Notes under the pieces: generated by a model
Database searches by the model: none
The model's input: only the letters and a program-made list of their open reading frames with translations
Told to the model about the DNA's origin: nothing
Origin: Paroedura picta
Taxonomy: Eukaryota; Chordata; Lepidosauria; Squamata; Gekkonidae
NCBI RefSeq assembly: GCF_049243985.1
Contig: NC_135384.1
Location: 625,001-689,000 of the forward strand
Direction of reading: 5' to 3'
Length of the DNA: 64,000 nt
Translations under genes and position numbers: made by a program
In this document: positions 1-10,300 of the stretch, piece after piece
Layout of the letters: the number at the start of each line of letters is the position of its first letter
How positions within the stretch are numbered: position 1 is the stretch's first letter

Positions 1-497
1 GTTTTTTATTGGGGGGGCGGGGGGAGAAAGAGGGTGAAAAAGAAGACAACAAGAAGGCCAGCCCAGGAGAGGAGGATACTTGCCCAAGGGGGTAGAAACA
101 CCTCTTGTTCTGTTTCAGTGCCCTCTCCTGCCTCTCCAGCTCCGAGCTGCCTTCTCTGAGAGGCCTGCACAGCCTTGTCTCAGAACTGTTCTCCTCAGCA
201 GCAGCCCAGCGCTTTGCTGGAATAGCCCCTGCAAGACTTGGGTTCGAGTCCCTGCTCATGCCCTGAAAGATGTGACCTTGGTGACCTTGGGCTGGTCACG
301 CACTCTCAGCCTAACCTACCTCCCAGGGTGGTTGTGAGGCTAAAAGATAGTCTGCCAACTTCTCTGGGCCCCCACTGGGGAGAAAGGCAGGGGGGCACGG
401 AAGAATTACCTGGGCAAACACGTGACCCCTCCATCCCACCCACCCCCAGTCCTTCCCTTCAGCTCCAGACCGCCAGCCCCCCAAGCCCTGGAGGTAC
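1..497. other. Intron of SLC12A9 with a SINE remnant
   Basis: This stretch lies beyond the donor at 497 of the last SLC12A9 exon seen here. I find no frame resembling the expected next exon (VRKYLL...). It holds a decayed SINE, listed separately, and G-rich low-complexity DNA at the extreme left. Confidence 0.6.
232..356 (+). repeat. Decayed tRNA/CORE-type SINE fragment
   Basis: It contains a B-box-like GGGTTCGAGTCCC, then the widespread amniote motif ACCTTGGGCTGGTCAC, then CAGGGTGGTTGTGAGG. This order is typical of old MIR/CORE-like SINEs in squamates. The exact subfamily cannot be named without a repeat library. Confidence 0.55.
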
Positions 498-3400
498 CTG
501 GTGGAAAATGAGGGCCTGGCTGATGTAGCCCCAGGAGGAGGCGGCAGACCGGAGGTGGATGAAGCCCAGGAGCAGCAGCATGAGGCCCAGGCTCCCCGAG
601 GCCCCCCCCGGGCTGATGAGGAACATCATGACCAGGCAGGACAGGATCCCCAGGAGACACGTGTGCCACGAGAAGACCTGGAAGGTGGGCCTGGCGGGGG
701 GAAGGGCCGTCACACACGGGGGCTCTGGACCACCAAGCCCTTCCAAAGATACGGGGCTGCCCCCTGCAACCAGAGGTTCACCTACCGGAAATTTGGAGCA
801 GACGCCCACTCAAGAGCCAGGCAGGCCAGGTCCACGGCAGCGTAGGCCACAAGGTAGAAGACGGTGACAATGCCAGCTATGGTGTTGAGCTTCCCAGCGA
901 GGAGCACGAGCTGGGGGATAGAGGGGCAGTTCAGGGCCTGCAGGGGGGGGGCAACCTTCCCGCTGGCCCAGTGATCAAGGGGCTGCTTCGTGCACAGAAG
1001 GCCCAAGGCTGAATCCCCAGCCAGGGTCTCAGGACCAAGACCTCTCCCTGGCAGGAGTGGAGCAGGTGGGAGTGACCCAGCAGAAGGGGGCTCCTGGTAT
1101 GCCCTTTGAGCTGTGGCCATCCCTTCAGGAACAGCCTGAGGGCCAAACTGGTCCATTCCGGGGTAAATGGCCAAGGAGGGGCTGGGGCTCCGGGGCAGGG
1201 CCTTTGCCTGGCCTGCAGAAGGTCCCAGGGCCAACCCCCAGCAGCAGCTCCCACCCCAAAGACCAGGCCGTCTGCCTGAGAAGGCAAAAGTGACTCGGAT
1301 GCACCAAGGGCCTGCCTGGCGTGAGGCACCCTTTCTGTGCCCCCCCCCCACTTTCTAGCAGATGTGCCCCCTGGGGAGGGCAGCGGGCGCAGCGGAGGGT
1401 ACCTGCACCAGAGCCCAGGTGTAGAGAACAGCCACCCAGGGGTTCCCCCCTTTGGAAACTCGCTTTGCTGGAGCCAGGACGATCCCTGAGGGGGGGAGGG
1501 AGAGAGAGAGAGAGATGCGGTGCCTCCACTGGGACTCCAAGCTCGGCTGGGGGGGGGGGAGCAAGTCAGCCTCACCAAACAGGTCATCCTTGGCCAGGGC
1601 ATGGAGGATCCGTGAAGCACCAATGAGGTTACTCATGGAGGCCGAGAGCGAGGCCGCATAGATGCCGATCAGCACAAAGGGTGGCCAGACATTGATGGCG
1701 CGGAAGAAGCCGTAGTCGCCCTTCAGCAGAGCCCTGTGGGGAAGCCAGGGGGGCACTGACGGACTCTTCCTTGGGCCAGCTTTGGTGCGCTCACAGCCTC
1801 TGCCTCCTGGCGCTCTTCAGGGTGTCAAGAGGCTGCCACCTCCGGCCTGGGGAACCCTGCCCCTCCCCCGCCCTGCCCCCACTCACCGCTCACAGGTGAA
1901 GCCGGTCATGAAGAAGAGGAGGAAGTAGATTGAGAAGGTGTAGAGCAGGGCGATGATGGTCCCCCTGGGGATGGAGCGGCTGGCGTTCTTGAGCTCCCCT
2001 GGGCAGGAGGGACAGAGGAGGAGGGAGGCGGTTTGGCTTGGCCAGAGCCCCTCCCCCCAGGGCCCTCCTCCCAGCGCCCTCCTCCCAGGGCCTCACCTGA
2101 CATGTTGGAGCCTGCCATGATGCCCGTGCAGCCGTTGAACATCACCGCAAAGACAGTGGCGAAGGACATGGTGGTGTTGGTAGTGTAGTCACGGGAGTAC
2201 ATGGCTGGGGAGGCAGAAGGGGGTGGGGGGAGAGGGCAAGGGTCCTGCTTCTTGCAAGGGAGCCCCCAGACCCATCGGCACTCCCGACCCTCCACAGCAG
2301 CATGTTCTCCCTCCAGCCCTCCGTTCTTTGCGAGGAAGAATGTGCACAGTTTCCGCCCCAGCTGCATGCTGCCCTTTGCACCCCAAATGCAGGGTGGAAA
2401 GCATGACTGGAGTGCTGAGCACGGAGATGGCACCGAAAGGGACCTGGGAGCCCCCCCCCCCATTTCCCTCAACCTCCTGGTGCAGGAGTGAGGGGAGGGT
2501 GCCTCTGCCAGCTGGAACCCGGGGGCACAATGCACTTGGGAGCAGTTCAAGATGCAGGTTCGATACTTGGGGAACGAGGCCGGGTTCCTCGGAGAACCCA
2601 GCCTTTTGCTCACCTGTCCAGGTGTCTGCAATCCCAAATTCCTATTTGGGGTGTGTGGGGGGTGACACCTGGCATCTCCCGGCCCCGGCCTACCGTGCAT
2701 GTTGGCCCGGAGGGTGGAGATGTTGAACCCCGTGAAGGAGGCATTGAAGCTCTGGTTGCCCTCCCGGGCCACAAGGACTTCATGGGGGGAGACGGCGAAA
2801 AAGCTGGCAAAGATGGTGACGAGGACGACGTTGACCACCAGGAAGATGAAGAAGGCCGCCTTGGAGTAGATCTGGGCCCCCACCAGACACACCACGAGGC
2901 ACAGCAGGAGGACCAAGGAGCCATAGAGGAAGCTGTACAGGTAGCCCTGGGGGAGGGCCTTGGCGCCAGGAGGCTCCGCCCCATCTGGAGGGGCAGGAGG
3001 AGAAGCAGGAGGTCAGGACAGCAGGGTCCGAAGCAGCCAGTGGGCCAGGCTGCCCTCTCCTGTGCCAACCAGCTTCCCCCCCGGCTTCCCCCCTGGCCTG
3101 CCGGCACTCACTCGCTCCAAAGACATCCAAGATGGCTTCCACCAGCCCGAGGACGTAGACGCCACAAGCACAGACGTTGGCCAGGAAGAACATGAGGCCA
3201 ATGCTGCCGCCAAATTCAGGGCCCAGGGTTCGGCTGATCATGACTGAAGCAGGGAGGGGGGCCAGTTAAGGTGGTGCCCCTTGGGAGAAGCCACCTGCTG
3301 CCCTGGACTGCTTTTGGACTCCCGCCCCCCCACTACTCTGACCAAGCTCAGGGGCACTCTTTTCGTCTGTTCTGTGGCCCAAAGGAAGCCCTTCTCTCTG

Positions 3401-4295
3401 ACGCAGGAGAGACCCTCTTGCACTAGGCTCTTCCAGCCCCCAGGGAAGACCCCACCCCACTCCCAAAGTGCCAGTCTTGCGGCTGTTCCTTTCTGCTGTC
3501 TTGGATCATCCCCGCCAGTGGCAGTGCTGGGGTATGTGGTCCTCCGTCTTCTGTCTCTGCCCTCACAACAATCTTGCGAGGCAGGACAGGTGGAGAAAGA
3601 GCATGTGTGAGCCCAGCCAGAGGCCACCCAGCGGGTCTGAGCCCAGCTCTCCTTGTCCCAAGACCTCCCAAGGCAGCCATTGGCTGGCAAAGGATACAGT
3701 AGGCCCCGCCAGCCTGGACCGCTCCGTTGGTGGAGATGGCGCAGACAGACAGCACCGTCAGAGAGATGATGAGGTAGGCCACCGCCAGCATGAGGAGGGA
3801 CTGCAGGAAGCCCGCTTGGCCCACCACGAACCCTGGGGGGGGTAAAGGGGGAGCGCTGGAACCCGGCTGGGCTTCCCCAGGTCAGGTGCCTTGTTCTTCC
3901 CTGGCCGCAAGGGGGAGCCTTTTGCCCCCCCCCCCCCCCCCCCCCGAGGTGCCCGAGGCAGGCAGGATTGGCCGAGGGTGGGCCAGGGGTGGCTCATCCA
4001 TGACTCCCCCCACGGGCCACTCACCGATGCGCATGAAGACGACGATGCTAAACATGGACAGCACCGTTGGCACGACCACCCCAAAGAAGGTGGAGAGCTG
4101 CCGGGCTGGATCAGGGTGTGCTCCCCCCGAAGCCAGCCCCCCGACCCCCACGACCAGGGGGGCCTCTTCTTGGATCGGCCCCGGCATCTCTGCCTCGCCC
4201 GCTACTCGGAAGAGCCGGTAACTGAGCAAAGGGGAGCTCTCCGTAGACATGGCCCAGGGGGGCGGCCAGGCAGGCGGGGCGGGGCTGGGCTTCAC
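498..4295 (-). CDS. SLC12A9: SLC12A9, solute carrier family 12 member 9 (partial: N-terminal about 530 residues)
   Basis: Cation-chloride-cotransporter-family membrane protein, considered an atypical SLC12 member linked to lysosomal ion balance and to KCC/NKCC modulation (family knowledge). Coding exons, in transcript order: 4250-4025, 3832-3698, 3243-3112, 2984-2694, 2204-2097, 1998-1887, 1733-1576, 1485-1403, 937-786, 689-498, all with GT-AG borders and compatible phases. The start MSTESSPLLSYRLFRV at 4250 matches the family N-terminus; an acceptor at 4296 shows that this exon begins with 5' UTR. Hallmarks: first membrane helix (VVVPTVLSMFSIVVFMRIG), GGAYFMISRTLGPE, FNGCTGIMAGSNMSGELK, IGASRILHALAKDDLFG, and the C-terminal core ending SQALIFHQ. 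Three N-glycosylation sequons (NQS, NAS, NIS) lie in the large extracellular loop coded by 2984-2694. The remaining roughly 380 residues (human about 914 aa) lie beyond position 1. Identification is very secure. Confidence 0.97.
3535..3660. repeat. Old SINE remnant in an SLC12A9 intron
   Basis: The motifs CCTCACAACAATCTTGCGAGGCAG and GCCAGAGGCCACCCAGCGGGT correspond to the body of the same MIR/CORE-like squamate SINE class seen elsewhere in the window (for example at 42100). It is strongly diverged. Confidence 0.45.
3925..3945. repeat. Poly-C homopolymer (about 20 C)
   Basis: An uninterrupted run of about 20 C in the SLC12A9 intron between the first two coding exons, read as poly-G on the transcribed strand. 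It is the longest of many C or G runs in the window. Confidence 0.9.
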
Positions 4296-4869
4296 CTGTG
4301 GGACCCAAGAGTTGGTGTCAGCCCCACTCGCTGCAGCTGAGAGAACCCCGGCTCATCTCCGCCCTCCCGTCTGCGTGTGCTCCCCATAGAAATCGGTGGG
4401 AGCTCTGAAGCACGGCCGATGCTCTGTCCCCTCTGCCCGCGCGGCCTGCTCCCGGGGGGCGTGGGCTGGGCTGGGCAGGGCAGGGCGGGAGGGCCTCTGC
4501 TCGGCCCCGGGAAGGTGACGGTTCTGCAGGTGGCCTCGGCCTCTGTGCCCCGCGAGGAGACCGGAGCTGGGTCCGAGCCAGCGGGCTCTTGCGAGCTGCC
4601 TCTGGCCAGGGGCGCTCCAGACTAGCGGATGCAAAGGCCGCCTCCCTGGAGGGCAGCTGCCGGTCCGAATGGCAATGCTGACGCTTGTGGGCGCGGGGTG
4701 AGGGGCGCAGGCCCGCCTGCAAGCTCCCTCCTCCGTTGGGCACTGGCCGGCTGCCGAAGCCCCAGAGAAGCTGCATCCCCCGCAGCTTCACCCAGAGAGG
4801 AAAGCCCCTCGCCCAGCATCCCCCGGGAGAAGCGCGCCTGGTGCTGCCTGCCGCGGGCGGAGACCCCCC

Positions 4870-5500
4870 CCCCCCTGCTCGGCGGTGAAGAGCCAGGGGC
4901 ATCCCGAAAGTTAAGGCGCAGCACCTCCCGGCCCCGCCCCGCCCAGACCTGACCTGGGGACCGGCGCTGCTCACGGGCTCTTCATGTGACCGGCCCCGCG
5001 GAGGCGGCAGAGCCGGGATGTGACTTCAGCAGCCGCCGGGCGCCGTGAGCTCAGATCCTGCCGGGGAGGAGCAGCCGCGGGTGGCCCGGGGAGGAGGAGG
5101 AGGAAGAGGAGGAGAGCGGGGAGGCAGACAAAGGGCGCGCGAGGGGAGAGAGAGGGGGGGCGCCTCCCGGGTTCACACGCACACGTGTCCGGGACCCGCT
5201 CAGCCGCCGCGGCTCTTCCCCTCCCCCTTCGGCCTCTCCAGCCCCCTGCGCGCCGCGACGAGACCCACAGCGGCACAACTTCCCCAGGGAACCCCCCCCC
5301 GGCACGCCCACCCGCCCGGGACTGCTGCTGCTGCTGGGCGGAGGGGGCGCCCCCCCCCCACGAGCCGGACCCCGCCAGGGAGCCCCAGGGCGGCGGTCAA
5401 GAACGGGACCCTAACAGCGCCAGACCGGAGCCCCGGATGCCCCCCCCCCGCCGGCCATGGAAGGGCCCTCTGCACCTCCCCCGCCTCTCTCACCCTCTCC
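4870..5500 (-). promoter_or_regulatory. SLC12A9: CpG-rich putative promoter and 5' UTR exon of SLC12A9
   Basis: Dense CpG and GC-rich sequence lies upstream of the first coding exon, whose acceptor at 4296 implies an untranslated first exon further up. No TATA box is evident. The exact start site and donor cannot be fixed from sequence alone. Confidence 0.6.
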
Positions 5501-6250
5501 AAGAGCGCTGCTCACGCCCCCAGGCCGGGCCCACCCCACCGGCGCCCCCACTCTTCCTGCTTCCCCCATCTGTGGCCGGGGTGAGCTCCCAGGCTAGCGA
5601 TGGCCCCAGCAGAGGAAGCCCGTGGCCAGCCCCTGCCGAGTGCGGCCAGCAGGGACATCTTGGCCATGGCCCCCACCCCCCATGGCAGCTGTTTCCTCTG
5701 TCTGTTCCAATGGTGCAACTTGGCCAGTTTTCACCAGGGGCCAAATTCCCAAGGCTTTTTTGAGGCACCTCAAGGCCTTCCAGAAACTAGAGGGGGTTCC
5801 CTGCTTTAGCCATGCTCAGGGGCACTCTTTTCCTCCTGGTCTCCTTCCACAGTGCAGCCTTGCTCGGCTTGAACCTGCCAGTGAGCGCGAGGACACGCAA
5901 GGGACTAGGGGGGTCCGCCCTGCACAGCCCCTGCCGGAATGAGCCCCTGGTTCCGATCCACAGGTACGCAGAGGCGCAAAAGACCCTCCCCCGCCCCGCA
6001 TGCCCCCAGGCACCTTTTCCGTGGGGTGGGTGCAGAATGGACCCCTGTCTTAATTAGCATTGGAGGAGGGACTTCGGGGGGGGGGGTGGCTTCCGGCCGC
6101 CCAAGGGAGGAGTGCGTTGTGGACCTTGCACAGAAGCCGCCAGAGGAGGAGGGGAGGCTGCATCTTATGGCCGGGGCTGTTGCCCGCTAAGCGGGACGGC
6201 GCTTGTGCTTCCGAGGGTGGCACCCAAACAGACACCCTGCTGCGTTGGCA
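5501..6250. other. Intergenic DNA between SLC12A9 and the ZAN-like gene
   Basis: No exon-like frame with splice signals or known protein similarity was seen. In human the large EPHB4 gene lies between ZAN and SLC12A9; here there is no room for it and no kinase or ephrin-receptor sequence. Confidence 0.6.
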
Positions 6251-6254
6251 CACA

Positions 6255-6260
6255 TTTATT
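6255..6260 (-). terminator. ZAN: Candidate polyadenylation signal of the ZAN-like gene
   Basis: The plus strand reads TTTATT, which is AATAAA on the minus strand, about 1.1 kb past the stop codon at 7344. It is the first canonical signal I noticed downstream of the stop, so the 3' UTR would cover about 6235-7343. Confidence 0.5.
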
Positions 6261-6884
6261 CCTTCACCAGCTGCTGCAGTGGCAGGAGACTCGCAGGCAA
6301 CAGGCCGGCTGGCCTTTGGGGAAGGGGGAATTAGCCCTTGCAGCAGCAGCAGTGGGGGGGGGGGGACAGAAGGTCAAAAGCCCAGGTCAGTCCCCTGCGT
6401 GGCACCATAGGAGAGGGATGGCCTGTGGGTCCCGGTGTGCGTGGCTCCAAGCTCCTCACAGTCTCCTGGAGTGCAGCAGGCAAGAGGCCCCCCCCCGCAG
6501 GGCAACTGCAACCCCCCTAGATGCCGTCAGGAAGCCCCAAAGTCTCCAGGGCTTTGACCCAGGTGATGGGCAGGAGCCGGACCCCTGCTGGGCTTCCGCT
6601 AGACGGGTGCAGATCGCCTCTCAACACTCAAGCCATGACGAGATCGAGGCCAGCAAGGAGAGCTCCTCAGCGGTTGCAGAAGTTCAGTCCGAGGTTCCTC
6701 ATCCCTCACTGGTCTCAGTGCGAAAGAAAGGCGGAGGGGTCCTCCTGCGACTTCTTCCTCGCCCGGGCAAGAAAGACAGAGGAACTGAGCAGGACTTCCT
6801 TTCAGATCCGGAACAGCAACAGGCCCTGCGGGGTCAGACTCGGGCTGAAAAACTTCGTCCCCCTCATCGTTCTGGCAAGAAGAG

Positions 6885-7145
6885 GAAGAAGAATTGGTTC
6901 TTATCCCCCCACTCTCCACAGCACGAAGAAGTCTCAAATCGGCTTATAATTGCCTTCCCTTCCTCTCCCCACGACAGACACCCTAGGAGGTACGTAGGGC
7001 TGAGAGAGCTCTGTGAAAACAGCCCTAACAGGACTGTGACTAGTCCAAGGTCACCTAGCTGGCTGCAGAGGAGGAAGAGGAGGGGGGGGATCAAATCTGG
7101 CTCTCCAGCTAAGAAGCTGCCACTCTTCACCATGATGCCATGCTG
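6885..7145. repeat. Squamate SINE-like repeat inside the presumed ZAN 3' UTR
   Basis: The segments TCGGCTTATAATTGCCTTCCC, CCACGACAGACACCCTAGGAGG, CTGAGAGAGCTCTG and CCAAGGTCACCTAGCTGGC occur in the same order as in the copies near 45425-45545 and 58395-58640. The three copies therefore define one interspersed family, probably tRNA/CORE-derived. Confidence 0.7.
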
Positions 7146-7343
7146 GCCAGCCACCGACTCCCAGGGCAGCCTTTTGAACAGGCCTGCAGGGGCGTGTCCC
7201 GCGGATCTCCCCTGGAAGCTTTTAAAAAGCCACTTCTGCCCATGGCAAGAAGCCACTTCTGCCCACCAGCGGCTGGTGGTGGTACAAGGAAGCCCCCCTG
7301 CCCCCCCCTCGCACACCCCCCCCCCCTCCATGCGCGCACCCCT

Positions 7344-10300
7344 CTAGGATTCCAGCTGCTTCCTCCGCCGATAGATGGCAAAAGCTGCTCCAGCAACCAG
7401 GAGGACTCCAACCGGAACGAGGACCCCCGACAGGATGGCAGGGAGGTGGTCCCTCTGGCCTGCTGGGGAAGCTGGAGGGAGAAAGCGGGGCTCATTCGCT
7501 GCCCAGCAAACTCCACGGGGCAAAGGGGCAGGAGGCCGTGCCAGAGCCCCTACCTGGGGAGGAGGCAGAAGTGGGGGGCGGTGGGGGAGTGGCCTCAGGC
7601 ACCACTGACTGGCAGCGGAGCCCCATGTAGCCCTCTGCGCATCGGCACCGGTAGCCGTGCAGAAGGTCCTCCTCACACGTGGCCCCGTTCACACAAGGGC
7701 TGCTCAGGCAGGCAGAGGCTGCGAAGGAAGAAGCCCCGTCAGTCCTGCAGCAGAGCCTGGGCCTGGCTCCGAAGGAGAGTCTGGGGGGCGCTCAGCCCCA
7801 GATGCCAGCGGGGGGGCTGGGCTGGGCTGGGCGGGTCCCCCTCCCCCGACAGGGGCGACACCAGAAGGGAAATTGCGCCAGGAGGGCTCGACCTCACACC
7901 CGCCAACCTGCCTGCCCAGAGGGACCGGCCCCTTCACCTGGGAAGCAGCCCCGGGTGTAGTTGGCTGTGGTGCAGAGAAGGCTGCCCGGGCACCCACTGG
8001 CCTCACACACCAGCCGCCCCGGGAGCAGGCAGGAACAGCGCTGGGAGCAATCCTCGGTCAAGAACGTCTCGTTGATCTGGGGGAGAGAAGAGACCCAGCA
8101 CTGCCCTCAGGCGCCCAGAACGCAGCCCCCGACGGCCACCGGAGGGCACCCTGAGAGAGTCAGGCAGGAGCTCCCCTTCAGCCGTTCCCATGGAATATCC
8201 TCCTACTTCCTTGCCCTGGAGAAGGACCTTTTCCTGGCCCAGCGGCACAAGTCCGAGCATCAGGAGACCCCGGAGGCATCCAACCAGCGAGGGTCTGTCC
8301 AGTCACAAGGGCCAGCTATGGGGCGTGGAGGCCGAGGCCTTCCCCAGAGGCTGCCCCCTTTGGCCACCGTGGGTCTCCTCTGTGGACCCGTCTCCTTCCC
8401 TTGGACAGCCGCCTCTGCCTGGGTCCATCGCTTCACCCCCTGGCGGCACCTGCCACCCTCTGAGACTCCTGGCGCACGGCTGCCTGTCCTGGTGCCCCTC
8501 CATCGCCCCCTCCTGGGATCCGGCTGACACTTTCTGGGCCCTCTCCAGGGGAAGGCCGGACTCTGTGTTACCCTGGAGAAAACGCCTCTGCAAGGGGGAG
8601 GGCTCCTTGGGGCTTCCTCCCCCCGGAACCCGCTCACTTGTCTGTCCCCACCTGGTGGTACTGGCCGTGGAGGGAGCAGCCACACTGGCCGAAGGGGACG
8701 CTCTCCAGCCCGCTCAGGACCTGCCCGGGGTCGCTGGCGCAGCCTTCCACGCAGGATGCGTCACAATCGGACGGAGCAGCCATGTTGGCGCACGTGGCTG
8801 GGCAGGCGGTCATGCAGGGGCTGTAGGTGGTGTGAGGCGGGCAGGACATCTCTGGGGGGGGGGGAGGGAGGGAGGAAATGAGACGTCAGAAATTCTCACA
8901 GCAGTGAAATGACCACGAGGCCAGGCAAGACCAGCCAATATGGGGAGAGATCGGAGATGCTGGTGCCCACGACAGCTGCCCCCCCCCCCCCGAATCACAC
9001 CCGGCCGGTCGGTCGGTCGGTCTCTGTGTCTCACCACAGCCAGTCTTCTGCCGCCAGGGTCCCAGTTCCACCCCCTCCTCCTGGCACAGCCGGGCATAGG
9101 CTGCGTAGTCTTGGCACAGGACTTCCGTATCGTTGCCAAGAGCACAGAGGTCATACACGCAGCTCCTGGTGGGGGCAGAGCAAGAGGGGGGCTGCTGCTG
9201 CATGGGGAGGGCAGAATGTTCCCCCCCCTCCCGGCCAGCCCTCCTACACTTGGCATACTCACTCTTGGAACGTGCTGGGGGGCAGGATGCTGTGGCAGGC
9301 CACGAAGGGCCCTTGGAGGTCGGAGAGGGCCCCACAGGCCTCTGTCCCATTCACCAGGGCCAGCCACTCTGGGCGGCAGGCCACCTGGAATCCCAAATCT
9401 GCCTCCCCGGCCAGCTGTTCCTCTTGCCTGGGGGGAGGAGAAGAGGCATCAGGAAGCAAGTCCACTTGTGCAGGGAAGGGCAGGAGGGCGAGGCTGGCCC
9501 AGCTCGGGCAAACGGCTTCCTCAGCCCCAGAATTTGCTCTGAACTCTCATGCGAAGCCCTAAGGGAGCACTTCGGGGCATGTGCAGAGCGCCAGCTGGCC
9601 TCCACCTCTCCTTCCCTCCTGCTTCAAAGGTTGGGGAAAGGGTTCCGTTGGCTGTTTAAGGAACTAGGTGCATGAATCTGCCTTCTTCTCCTCAGGGCGT
9701 TGGGTCCATCACAGTCACCACGATAGGGCACTCTCTCCGGGGGGTCCCCTCCCCTCCCACCTGGTCCTTTGAGTGGGAGTTTCTGCACCCCGGGATTGAA
9801 CCTGGGGCTGCCTGCCTGCTAGGCAGGGGCTCTGCCGCTGAACCACCAGGCCCCCTCCTCAGGATTACCGTGGATTCCAGAGCAACCTGGAGTCCCAAAC
9901 CCTGACTGTGGGACAGCTCCCCTGTTGCCTCACCTGTCATGAAGACGGCCCCCTGCTCCCACCTCCTTGCCCAGGGCAGCCTCCATGGCTGGGACCTGCC
10001 AGCTGTTGCCAAAAACAGTGAGGCTCTGCGTCCATGTCCCATCAGGCTTCATGTACTCGTTGCTCGGCTGCCCATCGTAGTTCCCGCACAGACCGCCAAC
10101 ATGGCCCTTGTATGTGCTGGGCAGAACGATTTCTGGGCAGTGGAAAGAAAAGAGGGTGCCCACCCGTCCTGCACCTCTGAAGCTGCCAGGGGTCACCTTG
10201 CGGCTTGTCCCCCAGATCTCCCCCCAGCAAAGCACGTGTGGTCCTTGAGCCGGGCCGGCTGGACATGTCCCAGGCCGGTGCCTCCAAGGCCTTAGCCCCA

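Noticed and set aside
1906-2916. A 336-aa minus-strand open frame
   Set aside because: It runs through SLC12A9 introns; only parts coincide with true exons, and the joins lack protein similarity.
6112-7347. A 411-aa plus-strand open frame
   Set aside because: No recognisable similarity. It overlaps the ZAN 3' UTR and a SINE on the opposite strand; long open frames are expected in such GC-rich DNA.
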